This document shows, piece by piece, positions 1 to 7,493 of a DNA stretch of 15,024 bases (position 1 is the first letter of the stretch; each line of letters opens with the position of its first letter). The position numbers were made by a program, and so were the translations under genes. The stretch is from Bacteroidota bacterium (lineage in GTDB: Bacteria > Bacteroidota > Ignavibacteria > Kapaibacteriales > Kapaibacteriaceae), in the NCBI GenBank assembly GCA_003488525.1, contig DNLG01000035.1, forward strand, positions 8,671-23,694, written 5' to 3'. The notes beneath the pieces were generated by a model. It was not told the DNA's origin, searched no databases, and saw nothing but the letters and a program-made list of their open reading frames with translations.

Positions 1-771
1 CTGCAGATCCAGGACTCGATCTCGCAGTCGATCAACGCGCCGGCAGTCCTTGTGGCTGATAACGGCCGCGGTCATGAGATCCAGATCGCCCGCACGGCCG
101 ATGGAAATAACCTTGTCGTGAAGTACATCGACATCAACCCGAACCGCGAGAATACGTTCGCTCCCGTGCGCACCTTCTCCGGCTCGAACGGCAACTACAC
201 CGAGGGAGATGCCTACGCCGGTAACTTCGACACTGAGGTCTACATCACCAGCCGTCCGATCGGATCGAATCAGTGGACGCAGGCGGTGAACTGTACAGAC
301 GATGCGGACATGGCCATCCGCACCTACATGCCCGATATTGTGCCGACGCTCGACAGCATTCCGGTGGTCCGCATCATGGGCAGCAACGCCGGCATTGCCG
401 CCACGATGCCACGTCAGGCCTTCCAGCTTGTCTGGAGCGGCACGGCCGTTGTGGATTTCTCCATGCTGAACCCGCTGGCATCCAGCGTCAACACCGAAGA
501 GCGTAACTACGCCTTCCGCTTCAACAATGTTGCTCCAAATCCTGTGACCGGTACAGCCGAAGTGACCTTCACGCTTGACCGTCCAGCGGCCACGAGCATC
601 GAATTGTTTGACCTGATGGGTAACAAGATCAGCACGGTCTATTCGCAGTTCCTTTCGGCCGGTCTGCACGGTGTGAACGTCGATGCCTCGCTGCTCGCCG
701 CAGGCACCTACAACCTCGCACTGGTCGTGGACGGACAGCGCACGATGAAGTCCTTCGTCGTCATCCGCTGA
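1..771 (+). CDS. Secreted protein with T9SS type A C-terminal sorting domain (5'-truncated)
   Basis: The reading frame is open from the first base of the window, so the gene begins upstream. The GTG at 52 is only an internal valine, because 17 sense codons precede it in frame. About 256 residues are visible. The last ~80 (from about visible residue 177) have the form of a T9SS type A sorting domain: a VAPNPVTG motif, alternating beta strands, the short motif ELFDLMG, an LAAGTYNL strand and a final strand ending in SFVVIR. In the Bacteroidota/Chlorobiota such domains send a protein through the outer membrane by type IX secretion and are usually cleaved off. The upstream ~175 residues are probably beta-rich and hydrophilic; I do not recognise a catalytic domain. 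It is followed by a strong terminator and by two more T9SS cargo genes on the same strand. The sorting domain is well supported; the role of the rest is unknown. Confidence 0.85.
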   Translation: MQIQDSISQSINAPAVLVADNGRGHEIQIARTADGNNLVVKYIDINPNRENTFAPVRTFSGSNGNYTEGDAYAGNFDTEVYITSRPIGSNQWTQAVNCTDDADMAIRTYMPDIVPTLDSIPVVRIMGSNAGIAATMPRQAFQLVWSGTAVVDFSMLNPLASSVNTEERNYAFRFNNVAPNPVTGTAEVTFTLDRPAATSIELFDLMGNKISTVYSQFLSAGLHGVNVDASLLAAGTYNLALVVDGQRTMKSFVVIR

Positions 772-829
772 TCGGCTCGCACACGGGCCGTCATCGACGG
801 TACCGACTGTGAAAACTTCGTATAATAGA

Positions 830-864
830 GGGCTACCGACGCGTGTTGGTAGCCCTTTTTTTTT
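830..864 (+). terminator. Intrinsic (Rho-independent) terminator
   Basis: An 8-bp perfect stem, gggctacc (830-837) with ggtagccc (848-855), can be extended inward by three pairs including one G-T wobble, leaving a 4-base loop. Nine consecutive T follow at 856-864. It lies about 60 bp after the stop codon of the T9SS cargo gene and ends that transcript. The next gene (start 917) must therefore have its own promoter between the terminator and its ATG, and I could not identify one there with confidence. A TATAAT hexamer at 821-826 lies just before the stem but has no convincing -35 partner and would read into the terminator. Confidence 0.92.
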
Positions 865-916
865 CGGATCACGGCCTTGAGTGCCCCCCGTGTCGTTACG
901 ACGGAGATCATCGGTT

Positions 917-2281
917 ATGAACATCGCTTCTCGTGCCACAGCTGCACTTGTCACATTGCTTTTGGGCTTCGCGGCGGCCAGTGCTCAAATGTGGCTTCCG
1001 AACATTCAGCAGCGGGCGATCTTTTCGATCACGGCCAACCCACTTAATCCCCGCACGCTCTATGCCGGCGGTTACGGACGTGCACTCTACGCCAGCACCG
1101 ACGGTGGTGCTACCTGGCTTGAGCTCAGCGTTGGTGAGCTGGGCGGAATCTCCCAAGTGTCGGCCGTTGTGATCAACCCGGGTGACACGAACGTCATCCT
1201 GGCAGGGGGCGTGAACTTCAGCGGCGTGGATCGGTCGACCGATGGCGGCATCACCTGGCGGAACGTCCTCAACGACCCAGAAGCGCGCCGGTTGGAGGTC
1301 AACAGCCGTGGAAGCATCGACTTTCATCCGCGTAACCCGGACACGGTCTACGCGCTGCGAACCTTCCCGGCGATCATCTACCGAAGCTCGAATAAAGGGG
1401 CTCGATGGGATTCCATCGGAGCGATCCCCGGTCTGGCCACAAGCGACCGGATGAATTCCCTAGCCGTGTGCCCAAATCCCGATAGCGCGCACATCATGCT
1501 CGCCAGCGGACGCCGATCGTTGATGTACCGGTCAACCAATGGCGGTCGCGCCTGGACATCCACAGGCACGATGATGGCCGGACACCCGGACTGCGACGTC
1601 GTGCAGATCCGCTGGAGTCCGACCACTCCGGGCCGAGTCTACGCCGTTGGCCAGTTTCAGATCAAGACCAACGTAACCAATGCCGGACTGATGATCAGCG
1701 ATGACTACGGGCTTACGTGGGAGAACCGTCGCTTTCGCGACACGTCGTTTATGTCGCTGGAGGTGTATCCGACAAAGAATGGCGACGAGATCTTTATCGG
1801 TGGTGGGCAGTGGTTTTTGTCTGACAAGTCCATTGCGGGCGACTCGATCGTGCTGCGCTCAGTGGACGGCGGCACGACCTGGCAGGACCTGTCAAAGGTG
1901 GACTGGATGACCAATGAACTCGGAGACGTCGGCAGCAATATCTGGGGCTTTGCCGTTACGCGCGATGGTAATGGCCTTTCGGAGGTGATCATGGCAACCG
2001 AGGGCGGCACGTACCGCTCAACGTCGGTCACCAGTGTGCGCACCACGTCAGAATCAGCAAAGGCATCGATCCGCTCAGCCCCCTCCTCGATCATCATCAG
2101 GGTGGACGGCCAAGAGTCGGCAACGTACATGATCGTTGACCTTTTGGGGACATGCGTTGCCAGCGGACGCATCGAAGCCGGCGCTGAGGAACGTGTCTCC
2201 ACGTCGGGTCTGGCCCATGGCACCTACGCCGTGCGCGTGCAGCATCCAACGGGTATGACGACGGCGCTTGTTCAGCGCTGA
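917..2281 (+). CDS. Secreted BNR/Asp-box beta-propeller protein with T9SS sorting domain (paralog 1)
   Basis: 454 residues. The ATG at 917 was chosen over an in-frame GTG at 881 because it directly begins a classical signal peptide (about residues 1-23: basic start, hydrophobic core, ASA|Q cleavage site). A GGAG lies 10 bases upstream. Six Asp-box motifs (S-x-D/N-x-G-x-x-W) are visible near residues 60, 107, 157, 206, 261 and 315, for example STDGGATW and SVDGGTTW. These mark the blade turns of sialidase/sortilin-like beta-propellers, but no sialidase catalytic residues (FRIP arginine motif) are evident, so a binding or structural role is more likely than glycosidase activity. Residues ~388-454 form a degenerate T9SS type A sorting domain (MIVDLLG, LAHGTYAV). 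The product should be exported across both membranes. It is a clear paralog of the next gene. Its ligand is unknown. Confidence 0.88.
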   Translation: MNIASRATAALVTLLLGFAAASAQMWLPNIQQRAIFSITANPLNPRTLYAGGYGRALYASTDGGATWLELSVGELGGISQVSAVVINPGDTNVILAGGVNFSGVDRSTDGGITWRNVLNDPEARRLEVNSRGSIDFHPRNPDTVYALRTFPAIIYRSSNKGARWDSIGAIPGLATSDRMNSLAVCPNPDSAHIMLASGRRSLMYRSTNGGRAWTSTGTMMAGHPDCDVVQIRWSPTTPGRVYAVGQFQIKTNVTNAGLMISDDYGLTWENRRFRDTSFMSLEVYPTKNGDEIFIGGGQWFLSDKSIAGDSIVLRSVDGGTTWQDLSKVDWMTNELGDVGSNIWGFAVTRDGNGLSEVIMATEGGTYRSTSVTSVRTTSESAKASIRSAPSSIIIRVDGQESATYMIVDLLGTCVASGRIEAGAEERVSTSGLAHGTYAVRVQHPTGMTTALVQR

Positions 2282-2306
2282 TCAAGGGGGCATTCAAGTA
2301 CTGTCT

Positions 2307-3692
2307 ATGCGCCGAACTCACATCACCCTGACCCTGCTCGTGCTGCTGATCTGCTGCAGCACGGCACCGGCGCAGCGCTGGCGAGTACTGACGCCGACGC
2401 TCTCGCATACGATCATGATCAACCCACTCGATGCCGCCAAGCTGTACGTGGGTAACTGGACAAATCAGATGTTCCGCTCGGATGACCGCGGCCTGTCGTG
2501 GCGCACGGTCGAGCTGGGCGACCTGAACGTTATCAACTACCTCACCTCGACCGTTGTGACGCAGGCCGATACGGGCGTCATCCTTGCAGGGGGCTTCTGG
2601 TTCGATGGTATTCGCCGCTCGTCCGATGGTGGCGCGTCGTGGCAGCGCGTGCTGACCGATACGATCAACAACGCACGTATGTGGTTCATTTCCGAGGCGA
2701 TCATCGAAGACCCGACACGTCCCGGTCTGCTCTATGCCGCACGCGGCTCTACCTACAACGGCATCTGGCGAAGCAGCGACAACGGCTCGACGTGGGACAG
2801 CATCGGCACCATCTCTCGTCAGCTTACCGGTCGGCTATGCACCATAGCCATGCGAAGCGACAGTACGAACGTTCTCTTCGTGGGCGCAACCGGCGGTCAG
2901 ATCTTCCGCTCCGACGACTCCGGTCGCACCTGGCGCAGCGTACCGGTGAACAATGGCGCTCTGACCATCCGCAGCGACAGTGAGATCCCGAAGATCGTCT
3001 TCTCGCCAGGTAACCCATCAGTAGGCTATGCCGTGGTGACGATCGTGATCGAGCAGAACATCAAGGGCAACGGCGGACTTCTGCGCACCACCGACGGCGG
3101 CGCCTCATGGAATCGCATTGCCTTCCCCGACACCAGCCTCTGGGCGGTCGATGTACGCTCACGCAACGGTCTCGACGAGATCTTTGTAGGGGGCTTCCGT
3201 ATCCCTAACACGGACACCGTGATCAAGGGCGACGGTCTGCTGTTCCGCTCCTCCGACGCCGGCCAGACATGGGAGCGTTTTCTTGATGTGCCCTGGGGCG
3301 TGAACGAAAACGGCGATAGCATCCGCAACGTCTGGGTCATCCGCTGCGACCCCACATCCGACCGCGTCTATGTAGCGGCAGCTACCGGCCTGTACGCGCT
3401 GGATGAACCAACGTCCGTCTCGACAGATGAAACTGCTTCTGTGCGGCCAGCATTGGTCCGCTCAGACGTCCGCAACGACTTTATCGAGGTGTCGGCATCG
3501 AACTGGCCGGCACAGCAAACCTCCTGGCGCCTCGTCGACGTACGCGGATGTCAGGTTCTGCAGGGTACCCACGATGGCCCCCTACCACTGCGTATCGACG
3601 CATCGTTACTGCCGTCGGGACTATATGGCGTCGAACTCCTCAATGCTGCCGCAAACCACCGCGCTGGCGCAACGTTCAGCATACACCGATGA
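2307..3692 (+). CDS. Secreted BNR/Asp-box beta-propeller protein with T9SS sorting domain (paralog 2)
   Basis: 461 residues. The ATG at 2307 is preferred over the in-frame ATG at 2268, because it starts a signal peptide (MRRTHITL, leucine-rich core, cleavage near APA|Q) and avoids overlapping the previous gene. The nearest purine-rich stretch (aaggggg, 2284-2290) is 16 bases upstream, too far for a good Shine-Dalgarno. Six Asp-boxes lie near residues 58, 105, 156, 202, 261 and 315 (e.g. SSDGGASW, SDDSGRTW). The register is almost the same as in the upstream gene, and both share local motifs such as VILAGG and DEIF(V/I)GG, showing tandem duplication. The C-terminal ~70 residues (WRLVDVRG, LPSGLYGV) look like a T9SS sorting domain. 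The 25-bp gap to the upstream stop suggests co-transcription. Function beyond being a secreted or cell-surface propeller cannot be assigned. Confidence 0.88.
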   Translation: MRRTHITLTLLVLLICCSTAPAQRWRVLTPTLSHTIMINPLDAAKLYVGNWTNQMFRSDDRGLSWRTVELGDLNVINYLTSTVVTQADTGVILAGGFWFDGIRRSSDGGASWQRVLTDTINNARMWFISEAIIEDPTRPGLLYAARGSTYNGIWRSSDNGSTWDSIGTISRQLTGRLCTIAMRSDSTNVLFVGATGGQIFRSDDSGRTWRSVPVNNGALTIRSDSEIPKIVFSPGNPSVGYAVVTIVIEQNIKGNGGLLRTTDGGASWNRIAFPDTSLWAVDVRSRNGLDEIFVGGFRIPNTDTVIKGDGLLFRSSDAGQTWERFLDVPWGVNENGDSIRNVWVIRCDPTSDRVYVAAATGLYALDEPTSVSTDETASVRPALVRSDVRNDFIEVSASNWPAQQTSWRLVDVRGCQVLQGTHDGPLPLRIDASLLPSGLYGVELLNAAANHRAGATFSIHR

Positions 3693-3696
3693 CGGT

Positions 3697-3724
3697 CAGT
3701 ACCCAGTACCCAGTACCCAGTACC
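3697..3724. repeat. Heptanucleotide tandem repeat (CAGTACC) x4
   Basis: Four perfect head-to-tail copies of CAGTACC, followed by a degenerate tAGT start of a fifth. It occupies almost the whole 31-bp gap between the convergent stop codons at 3690-3692 (plus) and 3724-3726 (minus), so the last copy touches the stop codon of the hydrolase gene. The repeat contains the palindrome GTAC, which lets neighbouring copies form only weak 4-bp hairpins. It is not a recognisable terminator and has no T-tract. It resembles the short tandemly repeated repetitive (STRR) heptamers known from cyanobacteria in size and placement only. Confidence 0.9.
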
Positions 3725-4683
3725 TAGTCTAGCACAACCGTATTTACCAGATCGCCGAGGCGGTCGATGGAGCAGGTGACCACGTCGCCGGGTTTGAGCC
3801 ACCAGGCAGGATCATAAACTTTGCTACCGTTGAGTTCCAGGAAGCAGCCTGTGCCGCAGGTGCCGCTTCCAATCACGTCACCCGGGTAGAGGGTTACGCC
3901 GTAGCTGGCGCGTTCGATGATCTGAGCGAAGGTCCACGACATGTCCTTGACGTTGCCGGTGGAAACGTCCTGACCGTTGATGACGCACTTCATGGCAAGA
4001 TCGTAGTGGTTGCCGACGGGCGTCGACGTCGTCACGTCGGCCAGCTCGTCGAGTGTCACCAGCCAGGGACCGAGCGAGGTTGCAAAGTCTTTGCCCTTTG
4101 CCGGACCGAGGTTGAGCTTCATTTCCTGCATCTGAAGTACTCGTGCCGACCAGTCGTTCATCACCATCAGGCCGGCGATGTACGAGTCTGCCTCCGAGGC
4201 CTTGATGTTGCGACCTTTTTTGCCAATGACAATGGCGCATTCAAGTTCGAAATCAAGCTGCTGACAGTGAAGGGGCTGAACATGGATGTCGCCCGGACCG
4301 AACACTGCCTGATGATTAGTGAAGTAGAAGATCGGAATCTCGTCGAACTCCGGGATCATCTCAAGCCCGCGGTTGCGGCGGGCTGCTTCGACGTGCTGAC
4401 GGAACGCGTAGCCGTCGCGCATCGACGTTGGGTGCGGCACCGGCGCGCAGAAGGCCGCATCGGCGACGGCGACGGAGCAGGCAGCCCGGGCGGATGCATC
4501 GGCACTGCCATACCAGGCCACGACGCCGTCCACCGCTGCGTGGGCTGCTTCGCCCCCTCGCAGATAGGTCAGCATATCGGCAGGGGCACCGGCAACGCCG
4601 CTGGCTGCAACATCAACGATAGTGTCACCAACGAGGACGCCAAGGCGTTCCTCACCATTGCGTAGGATCGTACAGAGTTTCAT
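3724..4683 (-). CDS. Fumarylacetoacetate hydrolase (FAH) family protein
   Basis: 319 residues, the typical length of bacterial FAH-fold enzymes with an N-terminal ~80-residue domain and a C-terminal catalytic domain. From memory of the animal enzyme, the active-site set appears complete. D90-x-Y92-x4-H97 matches the metal-binding Asp/Tyr and catalytic His. E146-x-E148 (in DFELECAIVIG) and D177 (in MVMNDWSAR) match the other Mg/Ca ligands, and K198 (in KGKDF) the oxyanion-hole lysine. The conserved GSGTCGTG loop lies at 272-279. The family cleaves C-C bonds of fumarylacetoacetate (tyrosine breakdown) or decarboxylates or hydrates related 2-keto acids. The complete D/Y/H set favours true fumarylacetoacetase, but no homogentisate pathway gene is adjacent. 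It is the last gene of the minus-strand run, 22 bp after the glycosyltransferase stop. No Shine-Dalgarno is seen; a TACCTTTT just upstream resembles the -7 promoter consensus in 7 of 8 positions. Confidence 0.88.
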   Translation of the reverse strand: MKLCTILRNGEERLGVLVGDTIVDVAASGVAGAPADMLTYLRGGEAAHAAVDGVVAWYGSADASARAACSVAVADAAFCAPVPHPTSMRDGYAFRQHVEAARRNRGLEMIPEFDEIPIFYFTNHQAVFGPGDIHVQPLHCQQLDFELECAIVIGKKGRNIKASEADSYIAGLMVMNDWSARVLQMQEMKLNLGPAKGKDFATSLGPWLVTLDELADVTTSTPVGNHYDLAMKCVINGQDVSTGNVKDMSWTFAQIIERASYGVTLYPGDVIGSGTCGTGCFLELNGSKVYDPAWWLKPGDVVTCSIDRLGDLVNTVVLD

Positions 4684-4705
4684 GCGCGTAAAAAGGTAAG
4701 GGGCT

Positions 4706-6190
4706 TTAACGGTTCAGTGCGTGGCGCAGCGACAGGATGCCAACCGTGCCGAAGCCGAACAGGAACATGAGCTGGAATGGAATCGCCGCAATCTCCAGGT
4801 AATGGACCGAGTTGGCAATACCGAAGACGAAGTACGCCGCGAAGGCGAGCTCGACGATGACGATCCAGCTGATCTTGCGCTGGACGTAGCGCTTTTGCTT
4901 CCACTGATCGTTGTTCTGCTGAATGGCAAACTTGGGTGTGCGCTTGAACTCCGTCTTCTTGCCGATGAGCGCCTCAATCACGGCGCGCGTGTTGTTCACG
5001 GCCAGACCCATTGATCCGGCCATGAAGACCGGGAACAGCAGCAGGCGGCGCTGCCAGTCGAGGTGAATGGCCCGCTGCGCATACATGTAAAAGAGAAACG
5101 TCGAGATGCTCGCAAGAACGAACACGGACATGATGCTGTAGAAGTCGTTGTACGACATCAGACCAAACAGCTGCGACGGAGAAGACTCGGCCGCGTTCTT
5201 GATCACCACGATCGGCACGTTCAGAAACGCCACCATGATGATGAACGGAAACACAATGTTACTTGTCAGGTGCACCGTGCACTCGAGCTTTTGCTTGAGT
5301 GAAAGACCACTCTTCCAGACCGATGGGAGAAGCTTCTTCGCGGTCTCGACAGCCCCCTTTGTCCAGCGGAACTGCTGCGTCTTGAGAGAGTTGATATCAG
5401 CAGGAAGTTCTGCCGGCGAGGTCACGTCGTTCAGGAAGACAAAGCGCCAGCCCCTGAGCTGAGCGCGGTAGGAAAGGTCCAGATCTTCGGCGAGTGTATC
5501 GCTGTGCCAGTTACCCGCATCCTCGATCGTGGACTTGCGCCACACGCCCGCCGTGCCGTTGAAGTTGATGAAGAAGCCCGCCTTATGACGGATCTGCTGC
5601 TCGATCACGAAGTGTCCGTCAAGCGCAAGAGCCTGCGCCTTGGTAAGGAAGCTGTAGTCCTCGTTCAGGTGCTCCCAGCGCGTCTGCACCATGCCTACCT
5701 TCGGGTCGGCAAAGTATGCAACCGTCTTGCGCAGGAACTCCTTCTTCGGCACAAAGTCGGCATCGAAGATGGCAATGAACTCGCCCCTGGCAACGGCAAG
5801 ACCCTCTTTGAGTGCTCCTGCCTTGTAGCCCTGACGGTTGGTGCGGTGGATGTGCTTGATATCGAATCCTTCGGCGCTGAACCGGTCGGCAAGCCGACGC
5901 GAGATCTCCACCGTTTCGTCCGTCGAATCGTCCAGCAGCTGGATCTCGAGGCGATCCTTCGGATAGTCGATGGCGCAGACGGCCTCGACCAGACGGTCCA
6001 CCACATACAGCTCGTTGTAGAACGGAAGCTGAATGGTCACCACCGGCAGCTCCTGCATCGCCCCTTCGGGCTTGGCATGGGCGACCTTCTGCGTCTTGTG
6101 GTAGTAGTAGATCATCACAAGTCCGTGCAGACCAAAGGCGAACAGCACGCAGAGTGACAGGAAGTACACGGCAAGAAGAATATCTTCCAT
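4706..6190 (-). CDS. CslA-like family 2 glycosyltransferase (membrane, processive type)
   Basis: 494 residues from the ATG at 6190. A GTG at 6244 would add 18 residues, but those lack typical features, whereas the ATG leads straight into a transmembrane helix (~3-30), as expected for this family. The cytoplasmic GT-A domain has the D,D,D,QxxRW signature of cellulose-synthase-like enzymes: DDSTDET (~87-93), DAD (143-145), ED of LAEDLDLSYR (235-236) and QQFRW (272-276). NFNGTAGVWR lies at 209-218. These motifs are the form seen in plant CslA/CslC (mannan/glucan synthases) and their bacterial relatives. About four or five more membrane helices follow (roughly 312-331, 350-371, 382-400, 441-460, 468-487). 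The enzyme is predicted to elongate a beta-linked glycan or glycolipid at the inner membrane from a nucleotide sugar. No PilZ domain or BcsB partner is present. Substrate unknown. Family assignment is secure; exact start is less so. Confidence 0.9.
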   Translation of the reverse strand: MEDILLAVYFLSLCVLFAFGLHGLVMIYYYHKTQKVAHAKPEGAMQELPVVTIQLPFYNELYVVDRLVEAVCAIDYPKDRLEIQLLDDSTDETVEISRRLADRFSAEGFDIKHIHRTNRQGYKAGALKEGLAVARGEFIAIFDADFVPKKEFLRKTVAYFADPKVGMVQTRWEHLNEDYSFLTKAQALALDGHFVIEQQIRHKAGFFINFNGTAGVWRKSTIEDAGNWHSDTLAEDLDLSYRAQLRGWRFVFLNDVTSPAELPADINSLKTQQFRWTKGAVETAKKLLPSVWKSGLSLKQKLECTVHLTSNIVFPFIIMVAFLNVPIVVIKNAAESSPSQLFGLMSYNDFYSIMSVFVLASISTFLFYMYAQRAIHLDWQRRLLLFPVFMAGSMGLAVNNTRAVIEALIGKKTEFKRTPKFAIQQNNDQWKQKRYVQRKISWIVIVELAFAAYFVFGIANSVHYLEIAAIPFQLMFLFGFGTVGILSLRHALNR

Positions 6191-6253
6191 GAACGGGTGG
6201 GTTTGGGGACTGTGAACGAAGCGTGGATTGATGATGTCTGTCACATCACCGCT

Positions 6254-6790
6254 TCACCAGTCGGAGACGATGGCCAGCAGGACGTCATCGGCGATTCGTC
6301 GGATGGCCCGCTCTGCAGCAAGCCGACGTCCCTGTGTGGGATCGCTGACATCGTAGACGTCGAAATTCTCGAACGTCTTTTTCCATACCACCACGTTTTT
6401 TACAGCGTCGAAATACTCGACTTCGACACCGACGACGATGCGTCGCTTCCCCTCCAGATCCCCCGACTGTAGTGCTGCGATCTGATCCTGGACTTTGACC
6501 AGGACCGGAGAAAGTCTCGCATCACCGTTATCCTCGACTAGGCGAACGGTGTTGTCGCTCCGAAAACGGGTCACCAGCACATCGGTCGCGAACTCCCGAA
6601 ATGTCGGATCTCCGAACCCACTGCGGTCGATCACCGAAGAGATCGAGATCGTAGTGATGTGCTCCGGCACGGATCCGCCGCGAAACGAGTAACACCCGGC
6701 GAGGATCAGGGCCATGAGCCCAAGAGCGACACGCGAAACTAGACGCGCGTCGGTGTGGGCATGATGACGGATAAATGAAACGTTATTCAT
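6254..6790 (-). CDS. lptE: LptE-like LPS-assembly outer-membrane lipoprotein
   Basis: 178 residues. The N-terminus has a long basic stretch, a hydrophobic segment and a lipobox LAGC, with the lipidated cysteine at residue 33 followed by YSFRGGS. This Cys-Tyr-Ser-Phe start, then a short beta strand (ITTISI), an ~70-residue region ending near LVEDNGDARL, and further beta strands (VVGVEVEYFD), matches the compact Bacteroidota/Chlorobiota LptE family as I recall it. LptE plugs the LptD barrel and helps insert lipopolysaccharide into the outer leaflet. The start is well fixed: its ATG overlaps the stop of the upstream metallo-hydrolase as ATGA, a translational-coupling arrangement. lptD is not in the window. 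The function is inferred from architecture; a generic secreted lipoprotein remains possible. Confidence 0.78.
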   Translation of the reverse strand: MNNVSFIRHHAHTDARLVSRVALGLMALILAGCYSFRGGSVPEHITTISISSVIDRSGFGDPTFREFATDVLVTRFRSDNTVRLVEDNGDARLSPVLVKVQDQIAALQSGDLEGKRRIVVGVEVEYFDAVKNVVVWKKTFENFDVYDVSDPTQGRRLAAERAIRRIADDVLLAIVSDW

Positions 6791-7428
6791 CGAGCATCAA
6801 GTGCTGCAAAAGGGTTCGTCCGGCGCTCCGCGCCGATAGTTGTCTCGGGTCCGTGACCCGGCCACGCAACATAGTGATCGGGCAAGGGAAACAGTCTCGT
6901 CCGGATGGAGTTGATCAGCGTCGGCATGTCTCCGCCAGGCAGATCAGTGCGCCCGACACTGCCGTTAAACAGCGTGTCGCCAACAAACACGCGACCGGCC
7001 TCCGCATCCACGAAGCACACGCCCCCTTCGGTGTGACCCGGCGTGAAGAGCACCCCGAGCTGACCTCCGCTATCGAGTCGGACGGACCTCGTCTCGGCAT
7101 CCATGAGCACCACGTCCGCGACGGGTTCGATGTCAAAGGGAAGGGGCCAGATGGTATGCGCCATCGGATCGGTCAGACGGTAAAGATCTGCCTCGTGCAC
7201 CGTAACGCGGGCACCGGTCTGGCGCTTGAGCGTTGCGCAGTCGGCCGTGTGGTCCCAATGCGTGTGCGTAAGAAGGATATCGGCAAGGCGCCAGCCCCTT
7301 TCGCTCAGCACACGCAGCACCGGCTCTGAGGCTCCATGCGGCGCATCGACCAGGTAGGCCGTCTTGGTCTGATCATCACCGACGAGGTAGCAATTGGTTG
7401 CTACCGGACCGCATTCGAAGCAAAACAT
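6787..7428 (-). CDS. MBL-fold metallo-hydrolase, glyoxalase II-like
   Basis: 213 residues with all metallo-beta-lactamase-fold zinc ligands: THTHWDH at 54-60 (H55, H57, D59, H60), GHTEGG (H132), GDTLF (D151) and the final PGHGPET (H192). The sequence GRTDLPGGD (159-167) and the start CGPVATNCYLVGD are typical of the short YcbL/glyoxalase-II-like branch, which lacks the C-terminal glutathione-binding domain of full-length GloB (~250 residues). Likely a cytoplasmic thioester hydrolase; its substrate is not determined by sequence alone. It is the first gene of the minus-strand operon. Its start lies 65 bp from the divergent nuoA start, so the two share a short promoter region. The stop overlaps the lptE start by 4 bp. 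On its coding strand TAACTTCG ends 4 bases before the ATG (plus 7433-7440), a 7-of-8 match to TAnnTTTG that would imply a nearly leaderless message. Confidence 0.92.
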   Translation of the reverse strand: MFCFECGPVATNCYLVGDDQTKTAYLVDAPHGASEPVLRVLSERGWRLADILLTHTHWDHTADCATLKRQTGARVTVHEADLYRLTDPMAHTIWPLPFDIEPVADVVLMDAETRSVRLDSGGQLGVLFTPGHTEGGVCFVDAEAGRVFVGDTLFNGSVGRTDLPGGDMPTLINSIRTRLFPLPDHYVAWPGHGPETTIGAERRTNPFAALDAR

Positions 7429-7463
7429 GAAGCGAAGTTACGACGGGTATTGACGCGCCTTCC

Positions 7464-7471
7464 TATCTTTG
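7464..7471 (+). promoter_or_regulatory. Candidate Bacteroidota-type promoter -7 element (TATCTTTG) for nuoAB-anmK
   Basis: TATCTTTG matches all six fixed positions of the TAnnTTTG -7 consensus recognised by the Bacteroidota primary sigma factor. It ends 22 bases before the nuoA ATG, so transcription would start about 15 bases upstream of the gene, just before its AGGAG. A TTG (7450-7452) is present, but only 11 bases away, closer than the usual ~19-21 spacing to the -33 element. I therefore support only the -7 half. Confidence 0.5.
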
Positions 7472-7480
7472 CACCGATCA

Positions 7481-7485
7481 AGGAG
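7481..7485 (+). promoter_or_regulatory. Ribosome binding site of nuoA (AGGAG)
   Basis: AGGAG, preceded by A's complement-matching context (caAGGAGc), sits 8 bases before the nuoA ATG. It is the clearest Shine-Dalgarno in the window; most other genes here lack one, which is usual for this group of bacteria. It supports the assigned nuoA start. Confidence 0.7.
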
Positions 7486-7493
7486 CAAGCGCA

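Noticed and set aside
821..826. TATAAT as a promoter -10 box
   Set aside because: No -35 partner, and it sits directly before an intrinsic terminator that would stop its transcript.
881..916. Longer start (GTG 881) for the first propeller gene
   Set aside because: It adds 12 polar residues before a perfect signal peptide; the ATG at 917 starts the signal peptide directly.
2268..2306. Longer start (ATG 2268) for the second propeller gene
   Set aside because: It overlaps the previous gene and places 13 non-signal residues before the signal peptide; 2307 is better.
3697..3724. CRISPR-like array
   Set aside because: Repeats are 7 bp with no spacers and no cas genes nearby; it is a simple tandem repeat.
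6191..6244. GTG 6244 start of the glycosyltransferase
   Set aside because: Possible (9 bp after the lptE stop) but adds 18 residues without family resemblance; noted as an alternative.
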